A DNA stretch of 8,336 bases from Faucicola sp032089155 (GTDB taxonomy: Bacteria > Pseudomonadota > Gammaproteobacteria > Pseudomonadales > Moraxellaceae). The notes below the pieces were generated by a model. The model was not told the DNA's origin, did no database searches, and saw only the letters and a program-made list of their open reading frames with translations. The number at the start of each line of letters is the position of its first letter. Position 1 is the stretch's first letter. A program made the translations under genes and the position numbers. Positions 1 through 6,677 of this stretch are shown piece by piece. The DNA lies in the NCBI GenBank assembly GCA_032089155.1, contig DAMDEV010000119.1, forward strand, positions 1 to 8,336, written 5' to 3'.

Positions 1-1
1 G

Positions 2-124
2 CATCCACAATTTGATAACTTTGACATTCGCTTTGATGTGGTAAGTTATGAAGGAGCTCCAGCTTTAGGGCAGACTGTCATGCCAACGCCTACGTGGATT
101 AAGGACGCTTTTAGCGTAAATTAA
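2..124 (+). CDS. C-terminal end of an unrecognised protein (5' truncated)
   Basis: An open frame enters from the left edge and ends at TAA 122-124, giving 40 residues that finish in PTPTWIKDAFSVN. The frame is stop-free and rich in aromatic residues, as expected for a protein end, but I do not recognise the family. In related genomes the genes before ibaG-murA are often those of the Mla lipid-transport system; this tail does not resemble the MlaC or MlaB ends I know, so I do not assign it. A 92-base gap with its own candidate promoter separates it from ibaG. Confidence is for a coding tail, not for a function. Confidence 0.5.
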   Translation, partial: HPQFDNFDIRFDVVSYEGAPALGQTVMPTPTWIKDAFSVN

Positions 125-159
125 GCATTTTGTATAACGTATAAACTTAGCAAAAATTA

Positions 160-188
160 TGCTATGCTACGCAGCAAAATAGTATAAT
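160..188 (+). promoter_or_regulatory. Candidate promoter for the ibaG-murA-hisG unit
   Basis: TGCTATGCT at 160-168 fits an extended -10 element (TG, one base, then TATGCT), with no convincing -35 box upstream. A second candidate is a perfect TATAAT at 183-188, also lacking a good -35. Either would give a short leader before the ibaG start at 217. The extended -10 resembles the sequences in front of hisD (3044-3052) and of the TerC-like gene (6804-6812). This is motif reading only; no transcription start is visible from sequence. Confidence 0.4.
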
Positions 189-216
189 TTTACCCCTCTT
201 TTATTAGGTATTTCCC

Positions 217-474
217 ATGAACGCACAAGATTTAATTACTTTACTACAACCCCATTTTCCGAGTGGCAAAATCGAAGCCGCCAATCAAGGCAACAAATTT
301 GATGTGCGCGTGGTGGATGACAGCTTTGAGGGTAAACGTGCTGTTGCGCGTCAACAAGCCGTATTGGGATTGGTCTCTGATAAATTTGCGTCAGGTGAAA
401 TCCATGCACTGAATATCCAAGCGTTGACCTATGCCCAGTGGGATGAGATGCAAGCCAAACAAGCTGCGCAATAA
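217..474 (+). CDS. ibaG: BolA family protein, IbaG type
   Basis: This 85-residue protein is of the BolA/IbaG family, small class II KH-like proteins that partner with monothiol glutaredoxins in handling [2Fe-2S] clusters. In sequence, KFDVRVVDDSFEG (27-39) is followed by the family core RQQAVLG (45-51) and by IHALNIQALTYAQW (62-75). His63 in that last stretch is the invariant family histidine. The variable loop before the core (22-27, ANQGNK) has neither His nor Cys, the residue class usually offered there as second cluster ligand. The start ATG has a weak AGG nine bases upstream. murA follows after 20 bases; ibaG-murA adjacency is common in gammaproteobacteria, which supports IbaG rather than BolA proper. 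Confidence 0.93.
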   Translation: MNAQDLITLLQPHFPSGKIEAANQGNKFDVRVVDDSFEGKRAVARQQAVLGLVSDKFASGEIHALNIQALTYAQWDEMQAKQAAQ

Positions 475-494
475 GCCATTTTTAGGAGAAACAC

Positions 495-1760
495 ATGGAT
501 AAATTTTTAATCACGGGTGGTACTCAGGTCAAAGGGGAAGTGGTCATCTCTGGCGCAAAAAATGCGGCATTACCCTTGCTTGCGGCAATGATTTTGGCAG
601 AAACCCCAGTTGCCCTGCACAATGTACCGACACTCAAAGACGTCAATACCTTGGTCAAATTGATTGCGGGCACGGGTATCACCATTGAAAAGAACGGCGA
701 TACGGTGACTTGTGATACCAGTACTATCAATAGCTACTATGCCCCGTATGAGCTGGTCAAAACCATGCGTGCATCGATTTTGGTATTGGGGCCGCTACTT
801 GCGCGCTTTGGGCAGGCTGAAGTGTCGCTACCCGGTGGCTGCGCAATTGGCTCACGCCCTGTCGACCAACATCTAAAAGCCTTGGAAGCGATGGGAGCGA
901 CCATCACCGTTGAAAATGGCTATGTCAAAGCCAAAGCACCCGCGAGCGGTCGGCTAAAAGGCTGTCATTTCACCTTTGATATGGTCACCGTTGGCGGTAC
1001 CGAAAATACCATCATGGCAGCGGCATTGGCAGAAGGAACTACGCACCTAGAAAACTGTGCGCGTGAACCAGAAGTGGTTGATTTGGCTAATATGCTTGTC
1101 AAAATGGGCGCAAAAATTGAAGGCATTGGCACCGCTTATATGACCATTGAGGGCGTTGACAAATTAAATGGCTGTGAGTACTCAGTAGTACCAGACCGTA
1201 TTGAAACAGGCTCATATCTTGCGCTTGCCATGATGACAGGCGGGGAAGTGACTGCCAAAAAAACCGAAGCCAGTTTGATGCAATCCGTGCTTAAAAAATT
1301 TGAAGAAATGGGCGCCCAAGTCACTGTTGGCAGCGACTGGATTAATGTCAAAATGGCAGGTCGTCCAAAAGCCGTTGATATCCGCACATTACCACACCCG
1401 GCGTTTCCAACCGATATGCAAGCCCAGCTCATGACAGTTTGCTGTATTGCGGAAGGCACCAGTACCATTATTGAAAATATTTTTGAAAATCGCTACATGC
1501 ATGTCCCTGAGCTGCAACGTATGGGTGCAAATATCAAAGTCGATGGTCATACCGCCGTTGTTCAAGGCGTCGACAAGCTCAATGCCGCGCCTGTCATTGC
1601 AACCGATTTACGCGCGTCTATGTCACTAGTAATGGCAGCGGTGGCAGCCCAAGGCGAGACCTGTATCGAGCGCATTTACCACATTGACCGGGGTTATGAG
1701 TATGTGGAAGATAAACTGCGCGGCTTGGGCGTTACCATTGAGCGGGTAAAAGGCGAATAA
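495..1760 (+). CDS. murA: UDP-N-acetylglucosamine 1-carboxyvinyltransferase
   Basis: MurA transfers enolpyruvate from phosphoenolpyruvate to UDP-GlcNAc in the cytoplasm, the first committed step of peptidoglycan synthesis. At 421 residues it is full length (E. coli 419). Visible landmarks are Lys22-Asn23 in SGAKNAALPLLA, the catalytic Cys116 in LPGGCAIGSRPVDQH (112-126), Asp307 in HPAFPTDMQAQ (general base position), and Asp371/Arg373 and Arg399 near the C-terminus (DLRA, HIDRGYEYVE). Having Cys rather than Asp at 116 predicts fosfomycin sensitivity of the enzyme. A strong AGGAG at 484-488 fixes the start. It lies between ibaG and hisG with short gaps, so co-transcription is likely. Confidence 0.98.
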   Translation: MDKFLITGGTQVKGEVVISGAKNAALPLLAAMILAETPVALHNVPTLKDVNTLVKLIAGTGITIEKNGDTVTCDTSTINSYYAPYELVKTMRASILVLGPLLARFGQAEVSLPGGCAIGSRPVDQHLKALEAMGATITVENGYVKAKAPASGRLKGCHFTFDMVTVGGTENTIMAAALAEGTTHLENCAREPEVVDLANMLVKMGAKIEGIGTAYMTIEGVDKLNGCEYSVVPDRIETGSYLALAMMTGGEVTAKKTEASLMQSVLKKFEEMGAQVTVGSDWINVKMAGRPKAVDIRTLPHPAFPTDMQAQLMTVCCIAEGTSTIIENIFENRYMHVPELQRMGANIKVDGHTAVVQGVDKLNAAPVIATDLRASMSLVMAAVAAQGETCIERIYHIDRGYEYVEDKLRGLGVTIERVKGE

Positions 1761-1773
1761 CAGGTATAAGACA

Positions 1774-2436
1774 ATGACACAAGCAAATGATGCCAATTAT
1801 AACGGTCTTACCTTAGCGTTATCCAAAGGGCGAATCTTAAAAGATACCTTACCCCTGCTAAAAAAGGCAGGTATCGAACTACTTGAAGACCCCGAAGAAT
1901 CACGTAAACTTATTTTCCCGACCACGCATGCTGACGTGCGGATTTTGATTTTACGCGCCAGTGACGTGCCAACCTATGTGGAGCATGGGGCGGCAGATTT
2001 TGGTGTGGCGGGTAAAGATGTGCTGATGGAGCATGGCTCAAGTAATTTATATGAATTGCTTGACCTACAAATTGCCAAATGCCGTTTGATGACGGCAGGT
2101 AAAGTGGGGCTACAATTACCCAGTCGTCGTCTTCGAATTGCCACCAAATATGTCAATGTGACGCGCGCGTTTTTTGCCAGTCGCGGTGAACAAGTGGATG
2201 TGATTAAACTATATGGTTCCATGGAACTTGCGCCCTTGGTGGGCTTGGGTGATTTAATTGTGGATGTGGTCGATACCGGTAATACTTTAAAAGCCAATGG
2301 TCTAGAGCCGCGCCAAGAGATTTGCCAAGTCTCTTCGCGTTTGATTGTCAATCAGGTCAGTTATAAACGCAAATTTGCCCTGCTTGAGCCCATCATTGAA
2401 AGCTTTAAGCAAAGCGTCGCTGATAACACCCAGTAA
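1774..2436 (+). CDS. hisG: ATP phosphoribosyltransferase, short form (catalytic subunit)
   Basis: HisG joins ATP and PRPP to make phosphoribosyl-ATP, the first and feedback-controlled step of histidine synthesis. At 220 residues it is the short form: it starts with LTLALSKGRILKDTLPLL (12-29), has the VEHGAADFGVAGKDVL segment (69-84), and ends soon after the PRPP-binding loop VDVVDTGNTLKANGL (163-177). The C-terminal ACT-like regulatory domain of long HisG is missing. Short HisG is known to work with HisZ, a histidyl-tRNA synthetase paralogue that carries histidine feedback; hisZ is not in this window. The start lies 13 bases after murA with only a weak Shine-Dalgarno (AGGT at 1762-1765), consistent with translation within an operon. 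Confidence 0.97.
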   Translation: MTQANDANYNGLTLALSKGRILKDTLPLLKKAGIELLEDPEESRKLIFPTTHADVRILILRASDVPTYVEHGAADFGVAGKDVLMEHGSSNLYELLDLQIAKCRLMTAGKVGLQLPSRRLRIATKYVNVTRAFFASRGEQVDVIKLYGSMELAPLVGLGDLIVDVVDTGNTLKANGLEPRQEICQVSSRLIVNQVSYKRKFALLEPIIESFKQSVADNTQ

Positions 2437-2452
2437 CGGTTCAAAAATTACC

Positions 2453-2800
2453 ATGATGCAGCATCTTTTTGTGTATGGCACGTTAGCGCCCAATCGCGAC
2501 AACCACGCTATCATGATACCCATCAACAACGGCAGTTGGCAGCCTGCGACTATTCGGGGGCATTTGATGCCAGATGGCGGTTGGGGCTCGGCGCTCGGAT
2601 TTCCTGCAGTCATCCCCGATGAACAAGGCGACATGGTAGCGGGATGGGTGTTTTCGTCGGATGATTTGGCCAATCATTGGGCGCGACTAGATGAGTTTGA
2701 AGGTGAAGCCTATCAGCGCATTGAAGTAACCGCCACGCTTGATAATGGTGCGAAAATCCAAACCTTTGTGTATGCACTCGACAATCTACAGCATTATTGA
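2453..2800 (+). CDS. Gamma-glutamylcyclotransferase-like (AIG2-like) protein
   Basis: The 115-residue product belongs to the GGCT-like/AIG2 superfamily, whose characterised members cleave gamma-glutamyl compounds to 5-oxoproline. It has the N-terminal signature VYGTL (7-11) with the following NH (17-18), the FPAVIPDEQG segment (50-59) and the LDEFEGEAYQR segment (79-89). Glu83 of that segment is the likely catalytic acid. The frame is open further upstream, into hisG, but I chose ATG 2453 because the YGTL motif then sits at its normal place near the N-terminus and hisG ends at 2436. There is no good Shine-Dalgarno; a second ATG follows at 2456. Coupling to hisG translation is plausible. The true substrate cannot be told, and many small members of this family are uncharacterised. 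Confidence 0.85.
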   Translation: MMQHLFVYGTLAPNRDNHAIMIPINNGSWQPATIRGHLMPDGGWGSALGFPAVIPDEQGDMVAGWVFSSDDLANHWARLDEFEGEAYQRIEVTATLDNGAKIQTFVYALDNLQHY

Positions 2801-2817
2801 AGCTGTCTACGCCGATT

Positions 2818-2862
2818 AAAACATGGAAGATGAAAACATGCAAAACTAAAACATTGAAGATT
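2818..2862 (+). repeat. Three imperfect 15-base tandem units
   Basis: AAAACAT recurs at 2818, 2833 and 2848, exactly 15 bases apart. Units 1 and 3 are closest to each other (AAAACATGGAAGATG and AAAACATTGAAGATT); unit 2 (AAAACATGCAAAACT) diverges in its second half. The array lies after the GGCT-like stop codon and just before the terminator hairpin. Its period is a multiple of three, and in one frame it reads as lysine-rich pentapeptides, but that frame is not the one of the upstream gene. Confidence 0.6.
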
Positions 2863-2865
2863 AAG

Positions 2866-2893
2866 AAAAGACGTTATTAAGACGTCTTTTTTT
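2866..2893 (+). terminator. Intrinsic terminator after the ibaG-murA-hisG-GGCT unit
   Basis: AAAAGACGT (2866-2874) pairs perfectly with ACGTCTTTT (2882-2890) around a 7-base loop, followed by more T (2891-2893). The GC part of the stem is short, but the A-tract, stem and T-tract layout is classic. It separates the upstream block from hisD. No gene arrives from the right, so its symmetry is probably incidental. Confidence 0.8.
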
Positions 2894-2919
2894 AACTGGG
2901 TAAATTTTAACTGGGCGAA
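2890..2919 (+). repeat. Two direct copies of an 11-base sequence, period 15
   Basis: TTTTAACTGGG occurs at 2890-2900 and again at 2905-2915, also 15 bases apart. A nine-base match, TTTAACTGG, recurs at 4416-4424 in the gap between hisD and lifO. The first copy overlaps the terminator T-tract. No function is evident. Confidence 0.5.
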
Positions 2920-2958
2920 AACTAAAAGTAGCGACGGGTTGGCTCAGTTTAGCTGATT

Positions 2959-3000
2959 TTGGTGCGCTGGCTTTGATGCGCCAATTTGAATGGGTTGGCG
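2959..3000 (+). other. Two mutually exclusive weak hairpins in the hisD upstream region
   Basis: GCGCCAA at 2978-2984 can pair backwards with TTGG and CGC (2959-2962 and 2965-2967, with a two-base bulge) or forwards with TTGGCG (2995-3000, 6 pairs with CGCCAA). The two structures share one arm. They lie upstream of the candidate hisD promoter at 3044, so they would be in an RNA only if transcription starts earlier or reads through the terminator. Apart from these, the repeats and the promoter, I see nothing in 2894-3086. Confidence 0.25.
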
Positions 3001-3043
3001 AAGCTGTGCAGGCTAAAAAGCCGCTTTCATCCATGAAGAAATT

Positions 3044-3052
3044 TGTTATGCT
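3044..3052 (+). promoter_or_regulatory. Candidate hisD promoter (extended -10)
   Basis: TGTTATGCT is an extended -10 element, TG plus one base plus TATGCT. The best -35 at suitable spacing is a poor CTTTCA at 3024-3029. Transcription would start near 3059, giving a leader of about 28 bases before the hisD ATG. The presence of a terminator upstream makes an own promoter for hisD necessary. Confidence 0.45.
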
Positions 3053-3086
3053 ATGTGTTAGTCATTTTTATTCTTAGGGGAATACC

Positions 3087-4382
3087 ATGCATTTGTTAAA
3101 TAGCCAACAAGCCAGTTTTGAGCAGGAATTGACAGAGCTGCTTGCTTTTGAAACGGTAAATGATCCAGCGCTACTAGCTACGGTCGATGATATTATCGCG
3201 CAAGTGCGTCAGGGTGGGGATGAGGTGGTGTTAAAACTCACCCAACAATTTGACAACCATCCTGCCAAAACCTTTGCTGAGCTAGAGATTTCACAAGAAA
3301 AGCTCAAACAAGCATTTGATGGGTTAAATCCTACAATCAAGCAAGCGCTTGAACTGGCGGCACAGCGCGTCACATCTTTTCACGAGCGCCAACGGCAAGA
3401 AAGCTGGACGTATCAAGATGCGCTAGGCAATACGCTTGGACAACAAGTTACGCCACTCGATAAAGTGGGTATTTATGTGCCAGGTGGGCTGGCAAGTTAT
3501 CCATCGAGCGTCTTGATGAATGCGTTACCCGCCAAAGTGGCAGGGGTCGGGCAAATTATCATGGTGGTGCCTGCCCCTCATGGCGAACTAAATCCCTTGG
3601 TATTGGCGGCCGCTTATTTGGCGGGTGTGGATAAAGTCTTTACTATTGGGGGCGCGCAAGCGGTGGCAGCGTTGGCTTACGGCACTAATACCATCCCGCA
3701 AGTCGATAAAATCACAGGACCTGGCAACAAATACGTGGCAGCCGCCAAACGCGCCGTGTTTGGGCAAGTGGGCATTGACATGATTGCAGGTCCCTCGGAA
3801 GTACTGGTATATGCCGAAGGTGTGGCAAATGATAAAGCCGACTGGTTAGCCATGGATTTATTATCGCAAGCTGAGCATGACACCGTCGCGCAAGCGATTT
3901 TTGTCACCCCATCTGAGCCATTACTCAAAAAAGTTGCGCAGGAAATCGAAAAAGCCTTAGCAGATTTGCCAAAAGCTGAAATCGCTAAAGCAGCGATTGC
4001 CAACCGTGGCGCGCTGATTTTGGTGACAGACCGCGCAGAGGGTATTGAGGTGATTAACCGCATTGCGCCGGAGCATTTGGAATTATCGGTAGATGACCCA
4101 GAAGCGATGGTCAAAGATGTCCGCCATGCGGGCGCTATCTTTATGGGTCGCTATACCCCTGAAGCGATTGGTGATTATTGCGCTGGCCCTAATCACGTAT
4201 TGCCAACGTCAGGTACTGCACGCTTTAGTTCACCGCTCGGCGTGTATGATTTTCAAAAGAAATCTTCGATTATTTATTGTAGCGAGCAAGGTAGCCAAAC
4301 GCTGGCAAAAACTGCCGATATATTGGCGGTAGAAGAAAATTTGGATGCCCACGCGCGTTCAGCCCGTTACCGGGTAAGATAG
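3087..4382 (+). CDS. hisD: Histidinol dehydrogenase
   Basis: HisD oxidises L-histidinol to L-histidine in two NAD-dependent steps, the end of the pathway, as a zinc-dependent cytoplasmic dimer. The 431 residues match the usual length. Residues fitting the known zinc ligands are Gln261 and His264 (SQAEHD), Asp363 (GDYCAGPNHVLPT) and His422 (ENLDAHARSARYRVR). The catalytic pair is Glu329-His330 (RIAPEHLEL). VGIYVPGG (127-134) and ITGPGNKYV (209-217) are further family signatures. AGGGGA at 3076-3081 sits five bases before the ATG and fixes the start. It is cut off from hisG by a terminator and followed after 46 bases by the convergent end of lifO, with no convincing terminator in between. Confidence 0.98.
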   Translation: MHLLNSQQASFEQELTELLAFETVNDPALLATVDDIIAQVRQGGDEVVLKLTQQFDNHPAKTFAELEISQEKLKQAFDGLNPTIKQALELAAQRVTSFHERQRQESWTYQDALGNTLGQQVTPLDKVGIYVPGGLASYPSSVLMNALPAKVAGVGQIIMVVPAPHGELNPLVLAAAYLAGVDKVFTIGGAQAVAALAYGTNTIPQVDKITGPGNKYVAAAKRAVFGQVGIDMIAGPSEVLVYAEGVANDKADWLAMDLLSQAEHDTVAQAIFVTPSEPLLKKVAQEIEKALADLPKAEIAKAAIANRGALILVTDRAEGIEVINRIAPEHLELSVDDPEAMVKDVRHAGAIFMGRYTPEAIGDYCAGPNHVLPTSGTARFSSPLGVYDFQKKSSIIYCSEQGSQTLAKTADILAVEENLDAHARSARYRVR

Positions 4383-4428
4383 GCTCAAACGCGCCTGTGG
4401 TAATTTAATAAGGCATTTAACTGGAAAG

Positions 4429-5535
4429 TTAACGCTGCTTTGTCAATACATCTAGGCGTAGCCGTTCTTCAGGCGTAAACATCGTCTGCTGTAACGCCAA
4501 AATTTGTTGCTGTGCTTGCGGCACATTACCCAATTTGCTCAGTATTTGGTTAGACTGTGTCTGATAAGTTGCCACACGCTGCGCAAATGCCGCTTCGGAT
4601 TGGTCAAGCTGCTCAAGCCGTTTGACCGCTTCAGGCGAGACGTATTGACTACGCATGGCATTGATTTGGCTTTGCGTTGCCCCTTGCTGCTGCATTTGCT
4701 GCGTTTGCGCTAATAACTTGTCAATATTGCGCTGCTCGGTTAGCTTTGTCTGTAGATTTGGGTCGTTAACACTGGCGATATAGGCGGTTTGCGCCTTATC
4801 AATGATAGCTTGGCGCTGGTCATTGCTCAGTTGCGCGTTTTGGTTGGCTTCGACGACCGTCATGTTGTAGTCATTGAGGGCTTGTTCATCCCCAAAAAAG
4901 GCTTCACGGGTTTTGGCGTCAAAATAGCGGGCTTGCAGCTGTTGTACTGCCCGTAATTGGTTCTTAATGGCAGATAAATCTAATGCGCTGACATTGGGGT
5001 TTTGCTGTGCTTTAGGCTTATCTAGCTGGCTGACAGCGGTCAAATAGGTTAGATAATTTTGAAAAATGTTAACCGCTTGGCTTGCGGCAGGCTCAGGCGT
5101 ATGTTCACGAATATAGGTAATCACCCGTTGTTCAATCTGGGTTAAGGGCTCTTCCCCTTGTGCGGACAAAAAATAATCAAACAGTCGGCGCAAACCCGCG
5201 GTCACCACCAATTGCTTGTTTTCATCGATAATAATTTCGCCATCGACTTGAGTGCCTTGTAGTGATTTGGGCAGTGATGTGGGCAAGGGGTTAGCGTTCG
5301 CGGTGACGGAGGATGCATTGACTAGCGTTACGGTTTGATTGGATGGCAATATACCAGATGGCATCGTACTAGCGGCATCATTTTGCAAAGGATTGGCTGT
5401 TTTGACAGCGTCCTTAGGTTTTAACCACAGTATGCAGGCTATCAATAATGCGATGATGCCACTGGCTAATACGATTATTAGCCAGTTTATCGATCGTTGG
5501 TTTGTGTTAGGATTGTTTGATGGAACCATAGGCAT
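4429..5535 (-). CDS. lifO: Lipase-specific foldase (lipase chaperone, LifO/Lif)
   Basis: This steric chaperone is held in the inner membrane and folds the secreted lipase in the periplasm before type II export. The 368-residue protein has a short cytoplasmic N-terminus, one transmembrane helix (about 17-38), a variable Ala/Pro/Ser-rich linker (about 45-90), then the folding domain. That domain opens with SLQGTQVDGE (91-100) and the signature RRLFDYFLSAQGE (116-128), which contains the Rxx-FDY-F-L-S-A motif essential for foldase activity. The rest is predicted helical and very Gln-rich (about 190-350), ending in the conserved FTPEERLRLDVL (353-364). It follows the lipase stop after 4 bases. 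No strong Shine-Dalgarno precedes ATG 5533-5535, which suggests coupling to lipase translation; a second in-frame ATG lies two codons on. Confidence 0.95.
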   Translation of the reverse strand: MPMVPSNNPNTNQRSINWLIIVLASGIIALLIACILWLKPKDAVKTANPLQNDAASTMPSGILPSNQTVTLVNASSVTANANPLPTSLPKSLQGTQVDGEIIIDENKQLVVTAGLRRLFDYFLSAQGEEPLTQIEQRVITYIREHTPEPAASQAVNIFQNYLTYLTAVSQLDKPKAQQNPNVSALDLSAIKNQLRAVQQLQARYFDAKTREAFFGDEQALNDYNMTVVEANQNAQLSNDQRQAIIDKAQTAYIASVNDPNLQTKLTEQRNIDKLLAQTQQMQQQGATQSQINAMRSQYVSPEAVKRLEQLDQSEAAFAQRVATYQTQSNQILSKLGNVPQAQQQILALQQTMFTPEERLRLDVLTKQR

Positions 5536-5539
5536 AAGC

Positions 5540-6589
5540 TTACAACGATTGACCTTTTAAGCGATTGACTTGGTTGCGATAGACAGTCAATGGATTGGTG
5601 TCTAGCAAACTGACAATGCCAAATACCTGATTGACTGAATCCATATGATTCATTTTATAGTTATCACGAATCACTGCACCCAGACGACTTGAACAGGGTG
5701 AGACAAGACCATCATTGGCTTCGCCATTGAATGATAAACCCGTCAACCCCAACACCGTATCAGACGGATCGACAAGCATGGTCATAGTTTGGGCGCCACT
5801 AAGTGAGTAGTAACGTACATTATTGACCACCGTGTTTTGTGGGTATCCACAATAACTGGTCGGCATAGCTGCAGGGAATTTTTGGTTAAATTTGGCCGCA
5901 TAATTAGTGGTGAGTGAATTGACAGCTGCCCAGCCATCTTGCTGCTGCAGTTGATTGAGTGGCACGCCAGATCCGATATCCATCACACCGCCCACCAATT
6001 CAAAAAACTTGATTGCCATTAAAGAAGCGGTATTAAACTCGCCAGCGGGTAAGCCATCAGCCGCACTGCCTTCAGTCACCATTTTGACCGTCCAATCCGC
6101 CATTTTTGAGCCTTGCTCAGGACTAGAAATCGCTGTCACAGACGAGACTAGCGATGGCGCAACCCCCGCCACATAGCGAATATCAATCCCACCGTGGCTA
6201 TGACCGATTAAGTTAACCTTTGGGCTGCCGGTGATGGCAATGATGGTTTTGATTTGTTGGAGTAGCTGCTCACCGCGCACTTCGGTGTCATTGACACTTG
6301 ATGTCTTGGTCACATACACACTTGCGCCATTTTTGGTGAGATCTTGAGGGATGCCATTGAAATAATCGACCAAACCAAACATTTTGCTCCAGCCACCAAG
6401 CCCGTGAGCAAGTACAATAGGGTATTTGGTTTTTGCATAATCTGAGGTGGCGGTGAGGGAGGGGACTGCGACACAGCCAGTGGCATTGGCACAGTTGTAA
6501 TAGCTTGAGGCATAAGAAGACGCAGAAAATGCGATGGAAGAAAAAAGCAATCCTTTGGCGGCACGGCGCATAAAGCGATGATTTGACAT
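5540..6589 (-). CDS. lip: Secreted triacylglycerol lipase, family I.1/I.2
   Basis: An alpha/beta hydrolase that splits triacylglycerols outside the cell; it needs the neighbouring foldase. Residues 1-27 form a Sec-type signal peptide (basic RRAAK, hydrophobic core, likely cleavage after SYA). The oxyanion segment is VLAHGLGG (59-66), the nucleophile Ser131 lies in GHSHGG (129-134), Asp293 in NDGLVSPC and His315 in MNHMDSVNQVFG. Spacing from Asp to His (22) and of Cys247 to Cys299 (52) equals that in the Pseudomonas aeruginosa lipase, so one disulfide and a calcium site (DPSD 274-277 region) are expected. The segment between Ser and Asp is 15 residues longer than there. An extra Cys pair, 33 and 39, stands at the mature N-terminus. 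The usual PHKGS motif reads PEQGS (157-161). AGGA at 6597-6600 fixes the start. Confidence 0.95.
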   Translation of the reverse strand: MSNHRFMRRAAKGLLFSSIAFSASSYASSYYNCANATGCVAVPSLTATSDYAKTKYPIVLAHGLGGWSKMFGLVDYFNGIPQDLTKNGASVYVTKTSSVNDTEVRGEQLLQQIKTIIAITGSPKVNLIGHSHGGIDIRYVAGVAPSLVSSVTAISSPEQGSKMADWTVKMVTEGSAADGLPAGEFNTASLMAIKFFELVGGVMDIGSGVPLNQLQQQDGWAAVNSLTTNYAAKFNQKFPAAMPTSYCGYPQNTVVNNVRYYSLSGAQTMTMLVDPSDTVLGLTGLSFNGEANDGLVSPCSSRLGAVIRDNYKMNHMDSVNQVFGIVSLLDTNPLTVYRNQVNRLKGQSL

Positions 6590-6637
6590 ATACTTATCCT
6601 TGTAAAGTCATAATGAAGTTTCGCTGTCCTATGGATT

Positions 6638-6665
6638 AATCTAACCTAAATCAAGAATTTGTGAA
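6638..6665 (-). promoter_or_regulatory. Candidate lipase-lifO promoter
   Basis: On the - strand TTCACA (5 of 6 to the -35 consensus, at 6660-6665) and TAGATT (4 of 6 to the -10, at 6638-6643) are 16 bases apart. This would give a leader of roughly 40 bases before the lipase ATG at 6589. Only motif matching supports it. Confidence 0.4.
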
Positions 6666-6677
6666 TCAAATAAAATG

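Noticed and set aside
125..160. Terminator after the partial first gene
   Set aside because: Only scattered imperfect inverted repeats (AGCAT with ATGCT) and no T-tract.
1136..1468. A 110-codon - strand frame within murA, and similar long frames opposite hisG, hisD, the lipase and the TerC-like gene
   Set aside because: They lie opposite clear conserved genes, have no recognisable domain and no ribosome binding site.
2345..2452. A longer GGCT-like protein beginning inside hisG
   Set aside because: The extra 36 residues would put the YGTL motif far from the N-terminus and are merely hisG read in another frame.
2976..3077. A 33-codon frame (start MRQFEWVGEAVQ) whose stop overlaps the hisD Shine-Dalgarno, as in a leader peptide
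   Set aside because: It has only one His codon, so it is not a histidine attenuator peptide; it lacks a ribosome binding site, and the likely hisD promoter lies inside it.
6562..6575. Twin-arginine export signal in the lipase
   Set aside because: Arg8-Arg9 are present, but the following residues do not fit the Tat consensus; family I lipases use Sec and the foldase.
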